Assembly: GCA_019096195.1 (NCBI GenBank)
Contig: JAGTXK010000022.1
Coordinates: forward strand, 124,001-188,000
Reading direction: 5' to 3'
DNA: 64,000 bases
Source: Boletus sp. NGJ
Taxonomy: Eukaryota; Basidiomycota; Agaricomycetes; Boletales; Boletaceae
Positions within the stretch are counted from its first letter, which is position 1. Each line of letters opens with the position of its first letter. The notes below the pieces were generated by a model that saw only the letters and a program-made list of their open reading frames with translations, did no database searches and was not told the origin of the DNA. The position numbers and the translations under genes are program-made. Shown in pieces: positions 34,440 through 46,600 of the stretch.

Positions 34440-34940
34440 CGCTTACCTGCTCGCAAAGCCCTATCGGCCAAGGCGAAGGTCATCAGACCCAAAACGATAT
34501 CCAGCTTGACACTTACAATACTTTAAGTACACCTTTTCATCACCAATCCAGGAATATTTGGCCCTAGACTCGAGCCAGATGAGTAAGGCACAAAAGGGAG
34601 AGAACGAATCCGAGGACCTAAAACATGAGCGACACCCCGACCTCGCTCGAAATCAAGGTTGGCGATGAGAAGATGCCGGTACCGATGATACATCCGACGA
34701 TGAGAATGGTGAGGTGAGACCGGGATGACGTCCAAACTCTCCGGTAGTGTCTACGCAAAACAGGCATTGAACAGTTGCAAAAGAGTCAACTGACTCGCCC
34801 TCCTCAAAAGAATGGGCCATCGGGGCGACGTCGACGACCGACGTGACTTCTTGGACGGGTTGCTTTTCATCGATATTATGGTTTGAACTATCATCATCAC
34901 TCTTCGTGTTCGAAAAATACGTCCAAAGGGTCGCAGACAT
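34440..34940 (-). pseudogene. Truncated third copy of the MUP1-like permease
   Basis: A third, diverged 5' part of the permease sits between the two full copies, same strand. It starts MSATLWTYFSNTKSDDDSSN with DEKQPVQEVTSVVDVAPM and SFEEGESV, matching the N-terminal exon, then GRHPGLTSPFSSSDVSSV in a shifted frame. The exon that follows the acceptor is largely deleted: intron sequence near 34525 runs into AAGTACACCTTTTCATCACC. Nothing downstream of the third exon remains. It is older than the two full copies share between themselves. Confidence 0.8.
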
Positions 34941-35465
34941 GATGGGGACATGGGAGAAAAAACACCATTCTTATAGGCAGAGACCTGAATTCCAGGAATG
35001 CGTCGGGTGTAAATGAGCGCGTTCATTACTGAGACATGTGGAATTGTTCATCCAACCTTCCGGGTCCTATTCACTACTCGACGGATGACCGGAAGACGCG
35101 TGAGGTTCGACCTTGCCTTGCATACTAACATAGTAATGCCCATATTTGCCCAGTGTGAGTTAGTCAACTGAGGCTGATGCAAATCATTCAACCTATCGTT
35201 CGAGCTAGTTTTTCATTCGAGCGAATCACTCTGAGCAAATTACTGTATGGCAAGCAAATGCATTCGATCGTTCGGAGATGCAGTGATGCAGCGTGACTAA
35301 GACTAATATCAGTAACCCTAGAAACCCCCTCGTTTCGTCTCATATCCGAGGATACTTCGTATTCTGTATTCTAGATATCAGATAACGATCAAACGAAGGC
35401 GGACGGCCATCATTCGAGGAACCAGTATTCATGGGATCTTCCTGCGCGAAAACTGGAATGACCGA
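34941..35465. other. Intergenic between permease relic and copy 2
   Basis: About 520 bp without a recognisable frame. It contains CATTCGAGCGAATCA and CATTCGATCGTTCG, short inverted motifs near 35210-35275, of unknown meaning. Left of copy 2's stop, GATCAGATCAGTTTAATGTC matches the end of copy 1, so the 3' flank was duplicated too. Confidence 0.35.
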
Positions 35466-38041
35466 TCAGATCAGTTTAATGTCGTTTCTTCGTCGAGCGG
35501 TCGGAGAGCTACGTACCAAGGTCACGACCGTGCCGTCTTCGAGTACCTCTTTGCGCGGTACGAGCTCGTACCCGAATACGCTTGGCAACAGGACGCGCCA
35601 CCCGGCCCAATAGCCGACCCCGACTAACATCACACCGATGCCAACGAGGCAGTACCTGTCATTTGCCACAATATTATCAGTCCCAGGCTCAGCGTCTAAT
35701 GTCCATCCTCGGAGTGAACGAGGGATGTGACGCACAAGTAATATGGTAGAGGAGGCGTGTCTCCGACGCCGTTGGCAGGAGGCAGGAATGGTGCGATGAT
35801 GACTGCCAGACAATATATCTAAGTGTCATGATGGAGCCCATGGGTGACATCGCTCACGGAACACCGCTGCGGCGAAGTAGAACACTGCTATAGGCCACCA
35901 GACTGAGGCAACATGCATCAGCAGCAGCTTCTCTCAGTGCAGAACCTACCTACCCTTGAATGGTCTGCGGATATCTGGCCTTTTCCAACGCAACCAGAAG
36001 AGACCCTATTTGAGGGTTGTCCTACGTGAAAATGATTTTAAAGCGAGGGCGGACAGCGTACGATGACGATGAAGAAGTTAATAATCTGCTGAGGGTATCC
36101 TTCGACATCCAATATGAAGGGATACGCGACGTTCATAGGCGGCGCAAGAATTACGATAACCTTCACGCGCAGTTCGCTCGGTACGTTCCTCACAGATAAC
36201 CAAGACTGGGTACTCACCGAAGGGATCAAGTGAATGATGAGCCCAGGTAGAGGTGACTTTCCTGTGGGCCAGTTTGACGCCCAGAACCTGTTACCGAATG
36301 GGAGAGGAATACCCTCTTTGGCGAGTTCTGTTGGGGGTGAAGCCACGTGCCGTAAAGAATTTCAAGATTAGCATGGGTCCCTACCTTGATTAACGCGGGC
36401 AGCAGCAAACGTCTATCCATGTTTATCGGGATCAACGAGAACAGTCAAAAAGATCTGCACGTACGATGGTGATGACGTTCTAAGGCAACATTAGTACAGG
36501 TTACGTTACCCAATGCCATACACTCACTCCGAGCGCACTGCATCGTCGAATTCGGCCACCGGCAAGGTCAGCAAGTAAAGTCAATGAGTTCGGGAAGAAA
36601 AATGGGAACACAACACAGAAACACGAAACCTACCTGAGAGCAACAAAGACACTCAACGCACGCTCCGCCGCGGTTCCGAACACATTCTTGAAAAACAAAG
36701 CAGCCACAGTCACCCCGGAAGACTCGATCTGGGCCTATCACCAACAACATTTGCACTCCACCTCAGGAATGGATTTGGTCGACGTACCTTGGTCGATGCG
36801 CTGAAATACGCAATATTGGCAAGGAGATAGAGCGCGGCGCAGATACCCAGTCCGAGGGGTCCGGCAATCTTAAGCGTCCGCACCGGATTTCGGACATTGT
36901 TGAGCACGTAATTGACATTCGACCAACCGGCGTATGCATTGAGGACTTTGAAGGTCGCTGTCGCATACTGCACGTCGTGGTTGGCACCGATGCCTATCAA
37001 CGTACGATGGAAAACACTCACATCGCCACTGCTGTGGGAGCTACCAGCAAATGCGTTGACAAAGTTGGCTTGGGAATCGGCGATGTGGGTCTTGCCTGAC
37101 AACACGACCCAGCCTGTTATCACGACAAAAATGAGAATGACAATCTTGAAGATCGTCAACAACTGAGAAACTGTGTCGTTACAATGTATGCAAAGACCGA
37201 AAACACGATTATATGCGCACGTTCATGAGACATACACCAATACGTGGCGTCAGACCGTGAAGAAGGGTCACAAAAGCGATCACTAAGGATGATATTTAAC
37301 CAGTGCTCGTATTAGATGGGAGTCTCAGTCGTACCTCCAAGAGCAATGCCACGTTCAGACCAATTCGTTGCGACCATTCCCGCCGAAACAAGAATACTAG
37401 AGCGACGTTAGGCCACACACGACGCAGAGAATGAGCCGCTCACTTGCTCGCAAAGACCTACCGCCCAAGGTCAAGGCCATCAGACACGGAATTACATCTA
37501 GCTTGGCACTTACAATACACCCACTCGCAGTGAATCCAAGTAAAATGGCATTCGAAGCGAATATCACCGTAGCGAGATATTTCGGTCTTCGATAGACCGC
37601 CTCCAAGTATACTTTTTCACCACCACTCCGGGGATACATGGTCCCAAACTCGAGCCAGATGAACAAGCCACAAAAGGAGAGAACGAATCCGAGGACCCAG
37701 AGCATGAGGGACGCTCCGACGGAGCCTACCCCGCTCAGAATGGAGGATGGGGTTGAGAAGATGCCTGTACCGATGATACGTCCGACGATAAGGAGGGTGC
37801 ATGAGGTGACGCCGAGATGACGGCCAAGCCCCCCAGCAGTGTCTACGCAACAACAGTGATTGAACCAAGACGAAGAAGAGCCGCAAAAAGAGCGAACCGA
37901 CACACCTTCCTCAAAAGAGAGTCCACCAGGACCAACATCGACGGCCGGCTTGGCTTCCTGTTCGGGTTGCTTCTCGTCAAAACTAGGCTCGTCACTCTCC
38001 GTCTTCCGAAAGCGCGTCCAAAGGCTCCCGCTGGCAGACAT
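35466..38041 (-). CDS. MUP1-like amino-acid permease, copy 2
   Basis: Tandem paralogue of the permease at 30472-33069, same exon layout and similar length. Starts MSASGSLWTRFRKTESDEPS; the acidic N-terminus is shortened (FDEKQPEQEAKPAVDVGPGG). The transport core is present: VGRIIGTGIFSTPSSILSG, LSFCGLFIWLEFGTMYPRSG, ATATFKVLNAYAGWSNVNYV, NVRNPVRTLKIAGPLGLGIC, NVAYPFILDVEGYPQQIINF and the end VPRKEVLEDGTVVTL. I found no clear break, though every splice was not checked. Outside the near-identical tract the two genes differ at many positions in exons and introns, so the duplication itself is not recent. Confidence 0.85.
37401..37871 (-). repeat. Near-identical tract shared with 32420-32890
   Basis: Second member of the conversion tract pair. 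Introns inside the tract are as similar as the exons, which selection on protein alone would not produce. A second, shorter run of near identity lies at about 36640-36745 against 31660-31765. Confidence 0.8.
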
Positions 38042-38505
38042 TGTGGGGACGATGCAAAAGATTGACTGTTTGGTCAGGAACTTTGGGATCCGAGTTTCGA
38101 ATGCGTGGTGGATTCAAGCTCTGAGAGTGCTCATCATTGTACGGCTCTAGAGTGGCGATAAGGCGAACAAGGGCCTGATGCCAAGTTAAGATCAAAATAT
38201 CGTCGTTCTTCGCGTGTCGCCTGATCACCATCCATCAAGTACTGGAGGGCCGTATTTGAGCCTGGGTCTCAGGATAGAGTGTGCAGGTGAACACATAACG
38301 AAAGCGGATGCAAATGGCTATGGCAGAGTTGCCGACATGTCATCCCGCTCAAGCGGCTGACGCCAATGACCATGGCTGCACAATCAATTGCGCCATTCCT
38401 TTCCACGTAGCATCATCTACACATCATGCGGCGCACAAGGACCTCGAAACATGCTGAGCGGATGACATTGATGGGACATGCCAGCTACTATGAAACCAAA
38501 AGGCT
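38042..38505. other. Intergenic, permease copy 2 promoter and PRPP synthetase 3' flank
   Basis: The right end of copy 2 and the 3' end of the next gene face the same way. The first 190 bp resemble the upstream region of permease copy 1; the rest shows nothing I can name. Confidence 0.35.
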
Positions 38506-39850
38506 CTAGTTTACTATATCCAAACCTCTGCCATCCGCCCAATCGCCAAATAACAAACTGATACTTTCTCCGTTGTGTGTTCTGCGAATACTCTCCGCGA
38601 TCGTAGAGGTGATATCTATCGTGATGAGCTTTGGACACTGCACTTGATGTTGTTTTTGAGGTGTCGTATTGGTAACCTAGCCTCGCCTCAATGCGTTGCA
38701 CGTATGAAGACCCACATAAATGTACATACCACAATGTGTTCTAATGGAAGGCTTTGCAGGTTTTCTATGTCCGCTTCCGCAAACAAACCTAGACCATCAA
38801 GTACTTAGAATCGCGATCGCATCAACGATAGGCACTCACCATGAGATATTAACGCGTGGATAGTCTTCGCACCCTTATCTTTCAACGTCCGGACCGCTAG
38901 CTCTAGCGTGTGTCCGGTATCAATCATATCATCCACCAAAATAGCAACCTATCAGCGCAAGCGCAATAAGGAAGCCTCACATATATGGCAACGCCGGAAT
39001 ATAACAGGGGACGTGGACAAACCTTGTCTCGTACATCGCCCACCAACAATTCCATTCGCTCAGGCGCATTCTCGGACTTGCCATCCCGCTTTTTATGAAT
39101 CAAGGCAAACTCGACGCCAAGTTTGTCTGCAATTGCCGTGACCCTAGGATGCTGTATATAAGGCCCACGCAGAACAGCCCAAGCCACCTTTGTGACGTAC
39201 CTTTTTGCGCCACCGGCATCAGGACTGACGATAATACTGTCATCCCACCCGTCAATGCGTGTCTTGATGTATGATATCATCAAAGGCTCCGAAAAGAGGT
39301 TGTCTACAGGTATGTCGAAGAAACCTTGTATCTGGCTCGCATGCAAATCCATCGTGATGACATGGTCGCAGCCCGCAACGGCCAACATGTTGGCGACAAG
39401 CTTGGCCGTGATCGGCGCGCGCGACTTGTCCTTCTTGTCCATACGCGCATAGGGAAAACAGGGGATAACGGCGGTGATACGACGTGCCGAGGCGGTCTTG
39501 CAGGCAGAGATGAGGACGAGAAGTTCCATCAGGTTATCGTTGACGTCGCGACACCCCGACTGGATGATGAACACATCTTCTTCGCGGATGGACTCGGCTA
39601 TTTTGACGTTGATCTCGCCGTTTGAAAATTTCTGGGGCATGCATGGAGTGAGGGATACTCCAAGCCTGTAGATGGGGGATTAACAGTCCGTGGACTGCAT
39701 GGCACCGCCATGGAAAGGTGCAGCTCACCGCTCGGCCACGGATTGGGCGAGCTCTGGGTGACTGTTGCCTGGCTGCTGCGTCAGTTGTGGGTCGAGGATG
39801 GCTGGATGAGACTTGCCCGCAAGTACTCGGATGGAGTTTCCGTGGTACAT
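38506..39850 (-). CDS. PRS: Ribose-phosphate pyrophosphokinase
   Basis: Makes PRPP from ribose 5-phosphate and ATP for purine, pyrimidine, His and Trp synthesis; cytosolic. Exon 1 from 39850 gives [20 protein letters not shown], then [57 protein letters not shown] and [39 protein letters not shown] is the metal/ATP region, followed by [11 protein letters not shown]. The PRPP-binding loop [14 protein letters not shown] is near 38945-38905. Later exons give [49 protein letters not shown] and the stop at 38506. The long exon plus about five short introns was assembled by family fit. It resembles the Prs2/3/4 group of yeast. Confidence 0.93.
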
Positions 39851-39943
39851 AGCTTCGATTACTTACGACCCCTGCACAACGAAAAAAAAAATTATGATCT
39901 TGATAGCTGATATTTGCCCATGACACAACAATGCCAAATATAA

Positions 39944-41737
39944 TTACACAGCCACTACAGGTCGGATCGTAACGTTTTCGACCACATATTCCGTATCCGC
40001 GTAGCCTAAAAGCTGAGGGATGCGTGCGCTAGGGAACAAGCCCGTCAAACGTGCGGCCATAGTCAAAATAACACCGACGCACCTGTTCAAACCCTTGATC
40101 CGCGAAATCTGCACAGAATTGTAATTCGCGAGTCCCCGTCCAACTTCCTTCACGTCCCACGCATCGCTCTCCTCCTCCCCCTCCTCCGTCGTATGAAAAT
40201 CATCATCCATAATAGTTTGTGCGTCCGATGCAAGGTCGTCAGCTATGGACGAAGACGAGCTTGATCGTGAGAGCGATGCGATCACGTTTTCGGGCTCTTG
40301 AGGATCGGGAAGTGTCGTCTTCCCTCCTGACATCCCCTCCGCAGGGCTCCGAACGAGGATACGCACAGCCTGTCCCGATGCGAACGATCCACGGACGCCA
40401 AGCACACCGGCTGGAAGTAACCGCCCTCCGGATTCTCGACGCGACAGCACCACATACGCCCCACTGTCGATGATGACACCCCCAGCGGGGTACAGAGTAT
40501 GACTCGTCCAGCCTTTCAAATCCCGCATCGGTACTGCAGAGGGCTTGAATACTGTGTGCGGTGGCCGTCGTAAACTCAACGTCGCATTGACACGCTCAAG
40601 GTCCATCGCCTGGAGTCTTGGCACTGGACTCGCCGTGCCTGACGCTGGGGCGAGCTGGAACCGAAGTTGGGTATAGTAATCGATGATATCCATGACCGCC
40701 GAGGGCTGTTTGCTGGACGTGATGACCGTCGTGACACCAGCACCCGTCGCGATTTCGGCCGCGATAAGCTTCGTTTCCATACCACCAGTACCTAGACTAG
40801 AGCCTAACGTAGACGTGCTTACTGCCACACAAATCAGAATCCAAGACATGCAAAATTGATGCGCGATAACGACCTTGAGCTCTGATGTCTGCGACAGACG
40901 TCACAACATCGATCTTTCTCGCCGCTGGATCTTTTCGCGGGTTCGCTGTGTATAGCCCGTCGACATCGGTGAGGAGGAAGAGATAATCCGCGTGGATCAT
41001 AGACGACGTGATCGCAGAAAGCGTGTCGTTGTCACCAAATTTTATTTCCTGCGTCACGTTCAACTAGCCAGCATCAAAAGAAATAAAGAACGCCAACGCA
41101 CGCTGACAGAGATCGTGTCATTTTCGTTCACGATGGGCACTACGCCCATACTCAAGAGCTCCCTGATCGTATGCACCGCATTCAAGTATCGCGTCCGCTG
41201 CCAGAAACGCGTCTCAGTCACGGGAACAACCAATCAAAATACACGAGAGTGCGCACGTCCGAAATATCACCCCGCGTGAGCAAAATCTGCGCGGTCCGCT
41301 GATCAAATTGACCAAACAAGTTATCCCAGAGCGCGATGAGTCGTCCTTGACCGATCGCCGAAAGTGCCTTTGCGCTACCCGGGTGAGCAAAACAAAAGGA
41401 AACGCGTGCCAAGAGCACAAGAGAGTGATGCGACTGACTTGTTTCTTGGAGAGGCTTTTGGGGCGTTGGGGAATCGCCATCGTGCGTAGACCGACGCCGA
41501 TGGCGCCCGAGCTGACGAGGACGACTTTGTGACCTAGGCTACGGAGGTGAACGACGGTCTCGACGACGGAGGACAAGATCGACAGGAGAGGTTGGTGCGT
41601 CTCTTCATGGACGATGGACGACGTGCCTACAGAGTAAACTGATTAGAAACGATGGAGAAATCCGATCCAACAATCAAATCACCGAGTTTGATGACTATCG
41701 TGTTGGAGAGTGTGCGTTGCTTGGATGGGCGCATCAT
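39944..41737 (-). CDS. PRO1: Glutamate 5-kinase with PUA domain
   Basis: First step of proline synthesis, phosphorylating glutamate; cytosolic. Starts [19 protein letters not shown], the kinase glycine loop, completed by splicing to TSSIV. Then [16 protein letters not shown] (about 41540-41495), [61 protein letters not shown] and [14 protein letters not shown], typical amino-acid kinase elements. [20 protein letters not shown] is the second nucleotide motif. From about 40470 the PUA-like domain follows: [34 protein letters not shown] Ser/Asp-rich insert (about 40320-40150) interrupts it, and it ends [17 protein letters not shown]. Fungal PRO1 often has the PUA domain; the acidic insert is longer than I expect. 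Two or more introns in the 5' half. Confidence 0.93.
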
Positions 41738-42245
41738 TGCTTCGTCTAATAGATTCCAGCTGGGTTGAAGCGCTGATTTACCGGGCTGTTGGAGATCAAC
41801 CATCGAGCATGTCAAGAAGTTTGATGTAGTTTGTATCTCAAGATTAGTTTGCCGCTTATCAGATGGCCGTTGACTAGTAGGGAGGGATTGATCCAACTAC
41901 TTGTAGTGCTAGTGATGGTCCGTCACGATATTGTACATGAACACTAACATACTCACTCCCCCTTATTCGACGGCGATGCGAAGGAATGCGCCAGGTGGAA
42001 ATCAGCCTCCTCCCAGGGGTCACAGCTGAACTCGATAGTTCGCCAAATGGTCACACCCCGGTATAACTTCCTTTAAAACGAACAATGCTTGCGAAGCCAG
42101 TTCCTTTAGGGGACTATGCGCGGGTCGCCGGTTTGCAATAATAGCTTTCCATCCCAAGCATTCCTGGGAAAAAGGAAAACATTGTATCAGTATTCAGAAT
42201 TCGTATAAACCAGGAACATGCCACCTGCCTTTGTACAGAGGCAGG
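41738..42245. other. No gene recognised
   Basis: About 500 bp upstream of PRO1. It should hold the PRO1 promoter; I see no TATA box and no further coding signal. Confidence 0.35.
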
Positions 42246-42743
42246 TCAGTTCATATCTCCCTCTCGAACCCGGCGTCGAGCGGGTAACATCCAGGTCTGC
42301 CAATCGCCCGTTTGCCGCATCATCCCTCGAGATGATTGGAAGACCCAAAAGGTCACCCGAGGTGGTTGGCTGGTTACAACGAGCCGCAATTCGCTCTTAC
42401 TCGCCACAAGAGCTTGGAGAAGCCTCCAGACATCTTTGCATTCATCAAGGGCGACTATAACCAGAGGCTCCTGACCCCACAGCCCTGCTACGCGAGATGT
42501 GAATCCACCGAGTTGCTCGGCGTTGTTCCGCACTGCACCACGTCGCGACACCTCGATGGAATGAATGACGGACGACCTACAAAGCAGGGTCAACATCATC
42601 AAACCATACGAAATGTGATCATACACTAAAACAGATTGACGGCCACGCCTGTATCTTTTCGCAAAGGATATGTCAGACCGGGTCAGACATATGAATAGTC
42701 CTTGTCTCGGGCACATAGTGCTGACATCGATCGGAGTATTCAA
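42246..42743 (-). pseudogene. Fragment of a NACHT-type NTPase
   Basis: One segment matches the Walker B region of the NACHT/NLR-like NTPases that are abundant in basidiomycetes: EPLVIVALDECKDVWRLLQA then SKSELRLVVTSQP, where the family usually has VIDALDEC and LVTSRP. Walker A and the repeat domain expected on the two sides are missing within the window. A stand-alone fragment with no start or partner domains. Confidence 0.6.
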
Positions 42744-43389
42744 TACCCCTCACAGAGCTTGAAAGTTTGTCGACTCGTAGATACTTGATACTTTGCTCGG
42801 AAACTGGCTCTTGTGGTCTCAGATTGGACTATGTCTTTCTGCTGTGATCCAGATGCTGAATGAACTCAGCAGATGTCTGTCGTGAAGAAGAAAATAAAAT
42901 CATCCTTTGCGCGATTCGAAAAAAGGTCGACAATCTCCGAGAGTGTGCCGTATCCTGTGCACAGAATGTCGCGAGTTGGTCTAACGGGGATGATACCCTC
43001 ATCGCAAACTGAGCTCCTGCAACCGAGATATGACGAGCACTCTCAAGTCGCAGGGTGAGGCTACATGTGACAACGAGGACAAGTTTCGCCGACGCGGACT
43101 GCTTGCCTGATCGTCACAACCCTGCAGAACCATGCTCAGCCACATCACAAATATTGTCAAACTCCACTAATTAATGCTCGATAAGGTAATAGCGAGCCGC
43201 GGCCCCCTTATCGACGCGGCAATACCCGCTACGACGTCGTTCGTGCTTGTCATGCGCGTCGAAGCACACGACCGTCGTCCGACGATATCGTCCCTCCTAC
43301 GGTAGCCGGATATATACTCTCTTACGATTCTATTTCCATTGATAGCAGAATATATTCAGTTCCAAAACTGAACCCCAGTTAACTTGAAG
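42744..43389. other. No gene recognised
   Basis: About 650 bp between the NACHT fragment and the Plavaka 3' end. Base composition changes from balanced to AT-rich near 43300, which may mark the left edge of the mobile region. No frame of interest. Confidence 0.4.
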
Positions 43390-43605
43390 TGAGCTTCTTG
43401 GTTGATGGTAAAGTAGGTGAAAGTGTCTTATTCATTTGGACCACCCAACTGGACTCATTCTGACATGTAAGCTTGTTTGTACAAGGTGTTCCATTACAGA
43501 GCACCATACCCCTTGTGCTCATATATGTCATTGTTGTTGTTGTTGCTCTTGTTGTTGCTCTTGTTGTTGCTCTTGTCATTGCTCTCATTGTTGCTCTCAT
43601 TGTTG

Positions 43606-43636
<31 letters not shown>

Positions 43637-46600
43637 CCTTGCCCTTATCCTCACCATCTTCCCCATTCTCGCCCTCACCACCTCCATCTCCCTCGTCATC
43701 TTCCTCATCCTCGTCCACTGTGACTTCCTTCTCTTCATCTTCAGAATCTTTGTCTTGATTGTCTTCTACTGTCCCTCCTTTCCTTTCCTTTTGAATAGAC
43801 CTGCCATCTGACTGAAGGAAGTCGTCCCAATCCTGTGTGACTGTGTGATTGACACCACCCCCATGATACCTCATAAACATGTTGCAATCAATGAAACTAT
43901 ACATAAAATTAGTCGTATTGATAGATTACAATTCCCATGTACTTACATATTCACATCGATTGATGCCCAATCCTCATTGCCTTCTGATTCTTGCTGTGCA
44001 ATTGAGGGCCCAACAAGCAGCTCACTTGTCCAACACTCTGAGAAACTTGGAATGAGGTGAGCTCCTCAGATTACTACATCTGGGTCCAGGAATCCAAATG
44101 CATCTATGTCATCCTCAGGTAGGAATCCGATGCAAGGGAGAGAGTGAGAGTGAAAAATGGAAGAGGTTGGAAGATGCCCAAACCAGTGGACAAATAAGAC
44201 ATTATTACACTGTGCTTCATCAGAATGTGGATGCTCGCCATAACACCATATGTTGACATGGAAAATTTTCAGTATGCATGTGTACCAGTATGGATGTTGA
44301 TTTGAGTCAGTCTCATGTGACAGCACCATGATGTCAGCATGTGTTCGAGGATTAATGACATCTTCATCACACTGTAGGTTGTAGATTGTGTAGTTGACAG
44401 ACAATGTCTTGTGTTCGTAAAATGAGTTCCATACGATGAGAAGATCATCTTGCACAGCATCAGTGAAGTGGACAATCTCCCCATCCCATTCTCCAGGGTA
44501 ATAAATGTGATGCAAGAGATGGTCTTTAGCTTGTCTATGAAGTCCTAAATGAACGTCAGTTCGACTTGAGACCATCAGATGGTAAGTGTCATATACCTTG
44601 GTTGCCCAATTGTCCTGCAGTGATCCGAGCCAGGCCGTGATGTTGGTAGGTGTCCATTCTGACTCAGCAATGGTGTAATGGTCAGATGGCGAAGATTGCC
44701 TTTGCTTCCCCTTCTTCTTCTTCCCAGTTCCCAGTGCCATGTTATTGCGTCCATCACTGGAATCCCCTTTCTCGAGCTCCTTGAGCATGAGTGCAATAAA
44801 TCACTGACATGCCTCGAGCTTGCTCATACTCGAGAGAGTTGTCGCCTTGGTCTTTGAGGTTCGTGTATAGCAGCACTTCAGATGCCAGTGCTCCAATTCA
44901 CCCTGGAACAAATTAGTACTTTATTTTGGATAAACGAGAGAAGCTTACTGGTTGTGTCAAGTAGTTGTCTGTAGTACCTCGATCTTGAATTGTATCTGCA
45001 TAATCCCCCAGTGCGTGATACTTGTATGTTTGCAAGTTCAGCTTCTTGCACTTGCGTTCGGTCGATTTCTGGGAAACTGGAGCACCACTCTTGCTTGCAA
45101 GTGCTGCAACTCGTCGGCCATGCGCAGCCATTTCTCGAGGGAGTTCAAGTGTAATATAAGCTTTGCAGGTTGTATTCAGAAACTTACGTACTGCTCGGCT
45201 GAGTGATTTCGTGGTCGCATTGAAGAAGTTGAGGGTATCGGTGGTGTGTAGACGTAGCTTGGCATAAGCATGCCATGTTGCGAGCTTGAAAAGGAGTTCT
45301 TGCACAATCGAGCCATGCAGATGGGGCAGGAGACCATCAAAAACGGGTATTGTGCACTTAGAAACCATGAGTTTCATGCGATTTTGTTCAACTTGAGACT
45401 CACCTGTAACAGGTCCTTGAAATCTCTTGCAGCCAATTGTTTCATAGATGATGTGTTTGTAACAAATCGCCGGATTGTTCCACGTCCAAACATTGGAATA
45501 GCATGATACCTAGGAATCAAGATTAGTTTGTAATAGCCCAGAGCAAAGAACATATCTTTTATCCATTTCCTGAATCATATCCCCCCCTTGTACGATTAGT
45601 ATCCATAGCAGATGTGTGAATATCCCCTTCCATGCACCACCCTCAAATTCATGTAGCTGATTAATCACTAGAAGATCAAAAAAGTTAGTTCTGAAATCCA
45701 GGAGGCGATTAGAGGATGTATTCTTAGAATGTCAGTGTATTTGCAGAATCATGGTGACGAAATGGACATACAATAGTAGGAACATATGACCCCTCGTCGA
45801 GTAGGGCCTGAACTTGCGCACCATCAATTCTGATGTCCCTTCTTGAAAATGAACTCGTGTGCTCTGTTGATCCGTTGTTGCTGGTGAACCGTATTGATCC
45901 GGGGTTGGCGCTTGTGGCGCTTCATATCACGGTCCATTCCCATCTTGCTAAGATCAGATTTTTCCACTAGACAACGAGGGCATGGCATCGTTCCAAGGAA
46001 CTTTATCCCGGATATCAATACCCTAGTCGACCATAATTTAGATAGACAGACATGATAACGAAATCGGGTACTTCTCTGGGTAATCTGCTGAATAAGAAAA
46101 AAAAACGGGGGTACACCTGCTAGGTAACTCCATCAGCACATCAAATAACGATGCCATTGTGATATGCATCCATGAACTTATTGTCAAGTAGTAGATTCCA
46201 TATCGACTGGAACAATTCCCACTTGCAGTGCATAAGAATGTCCTGCTGTGCCGAATTTCCACAGATCTCACAGTAGATATCCTAAAAGTTGTTGGGAAGC
46301 TGATATAAAGCTAAGTATGAGTATAGAAAAGCAAGAGTAAATACATACCTTCGGAATATATGCCAGATGGTGACATGCAGCTGCTGAGGGTTTGCTGTGC
46401 AAATATTTGGATTGGTTGCCGAACGAGAGATAAAAGGGCCACATTGAGTTGTTGCCAAACTGGGTCACCTGCATGGAATCAGACCAGATCATAATGGATG
46501 TGACTATGCATTCCATGTCATCATCAGGTTTGTGTGGGAGTGTGTTGATCTCTTCATGAGCATGTAGCATCTTAGGTAAAGAATATGCCTCCAAGAAAAC

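Noticed and set aside
43600-43645. CTCACC array as a CRISPR-like repeat
   Set aside because: Direct head-to-tail units with no spacers in a eukaryotic coding region.
43436-43811. Plus-strand frames with long Leu/Val or Cys/His repeats that look like a membrane protein or metal binder
   Set aside because: They are translations of the TTGTTGCTC/CTCACC tandem arrays on the non-coding strand of the transposase gene.
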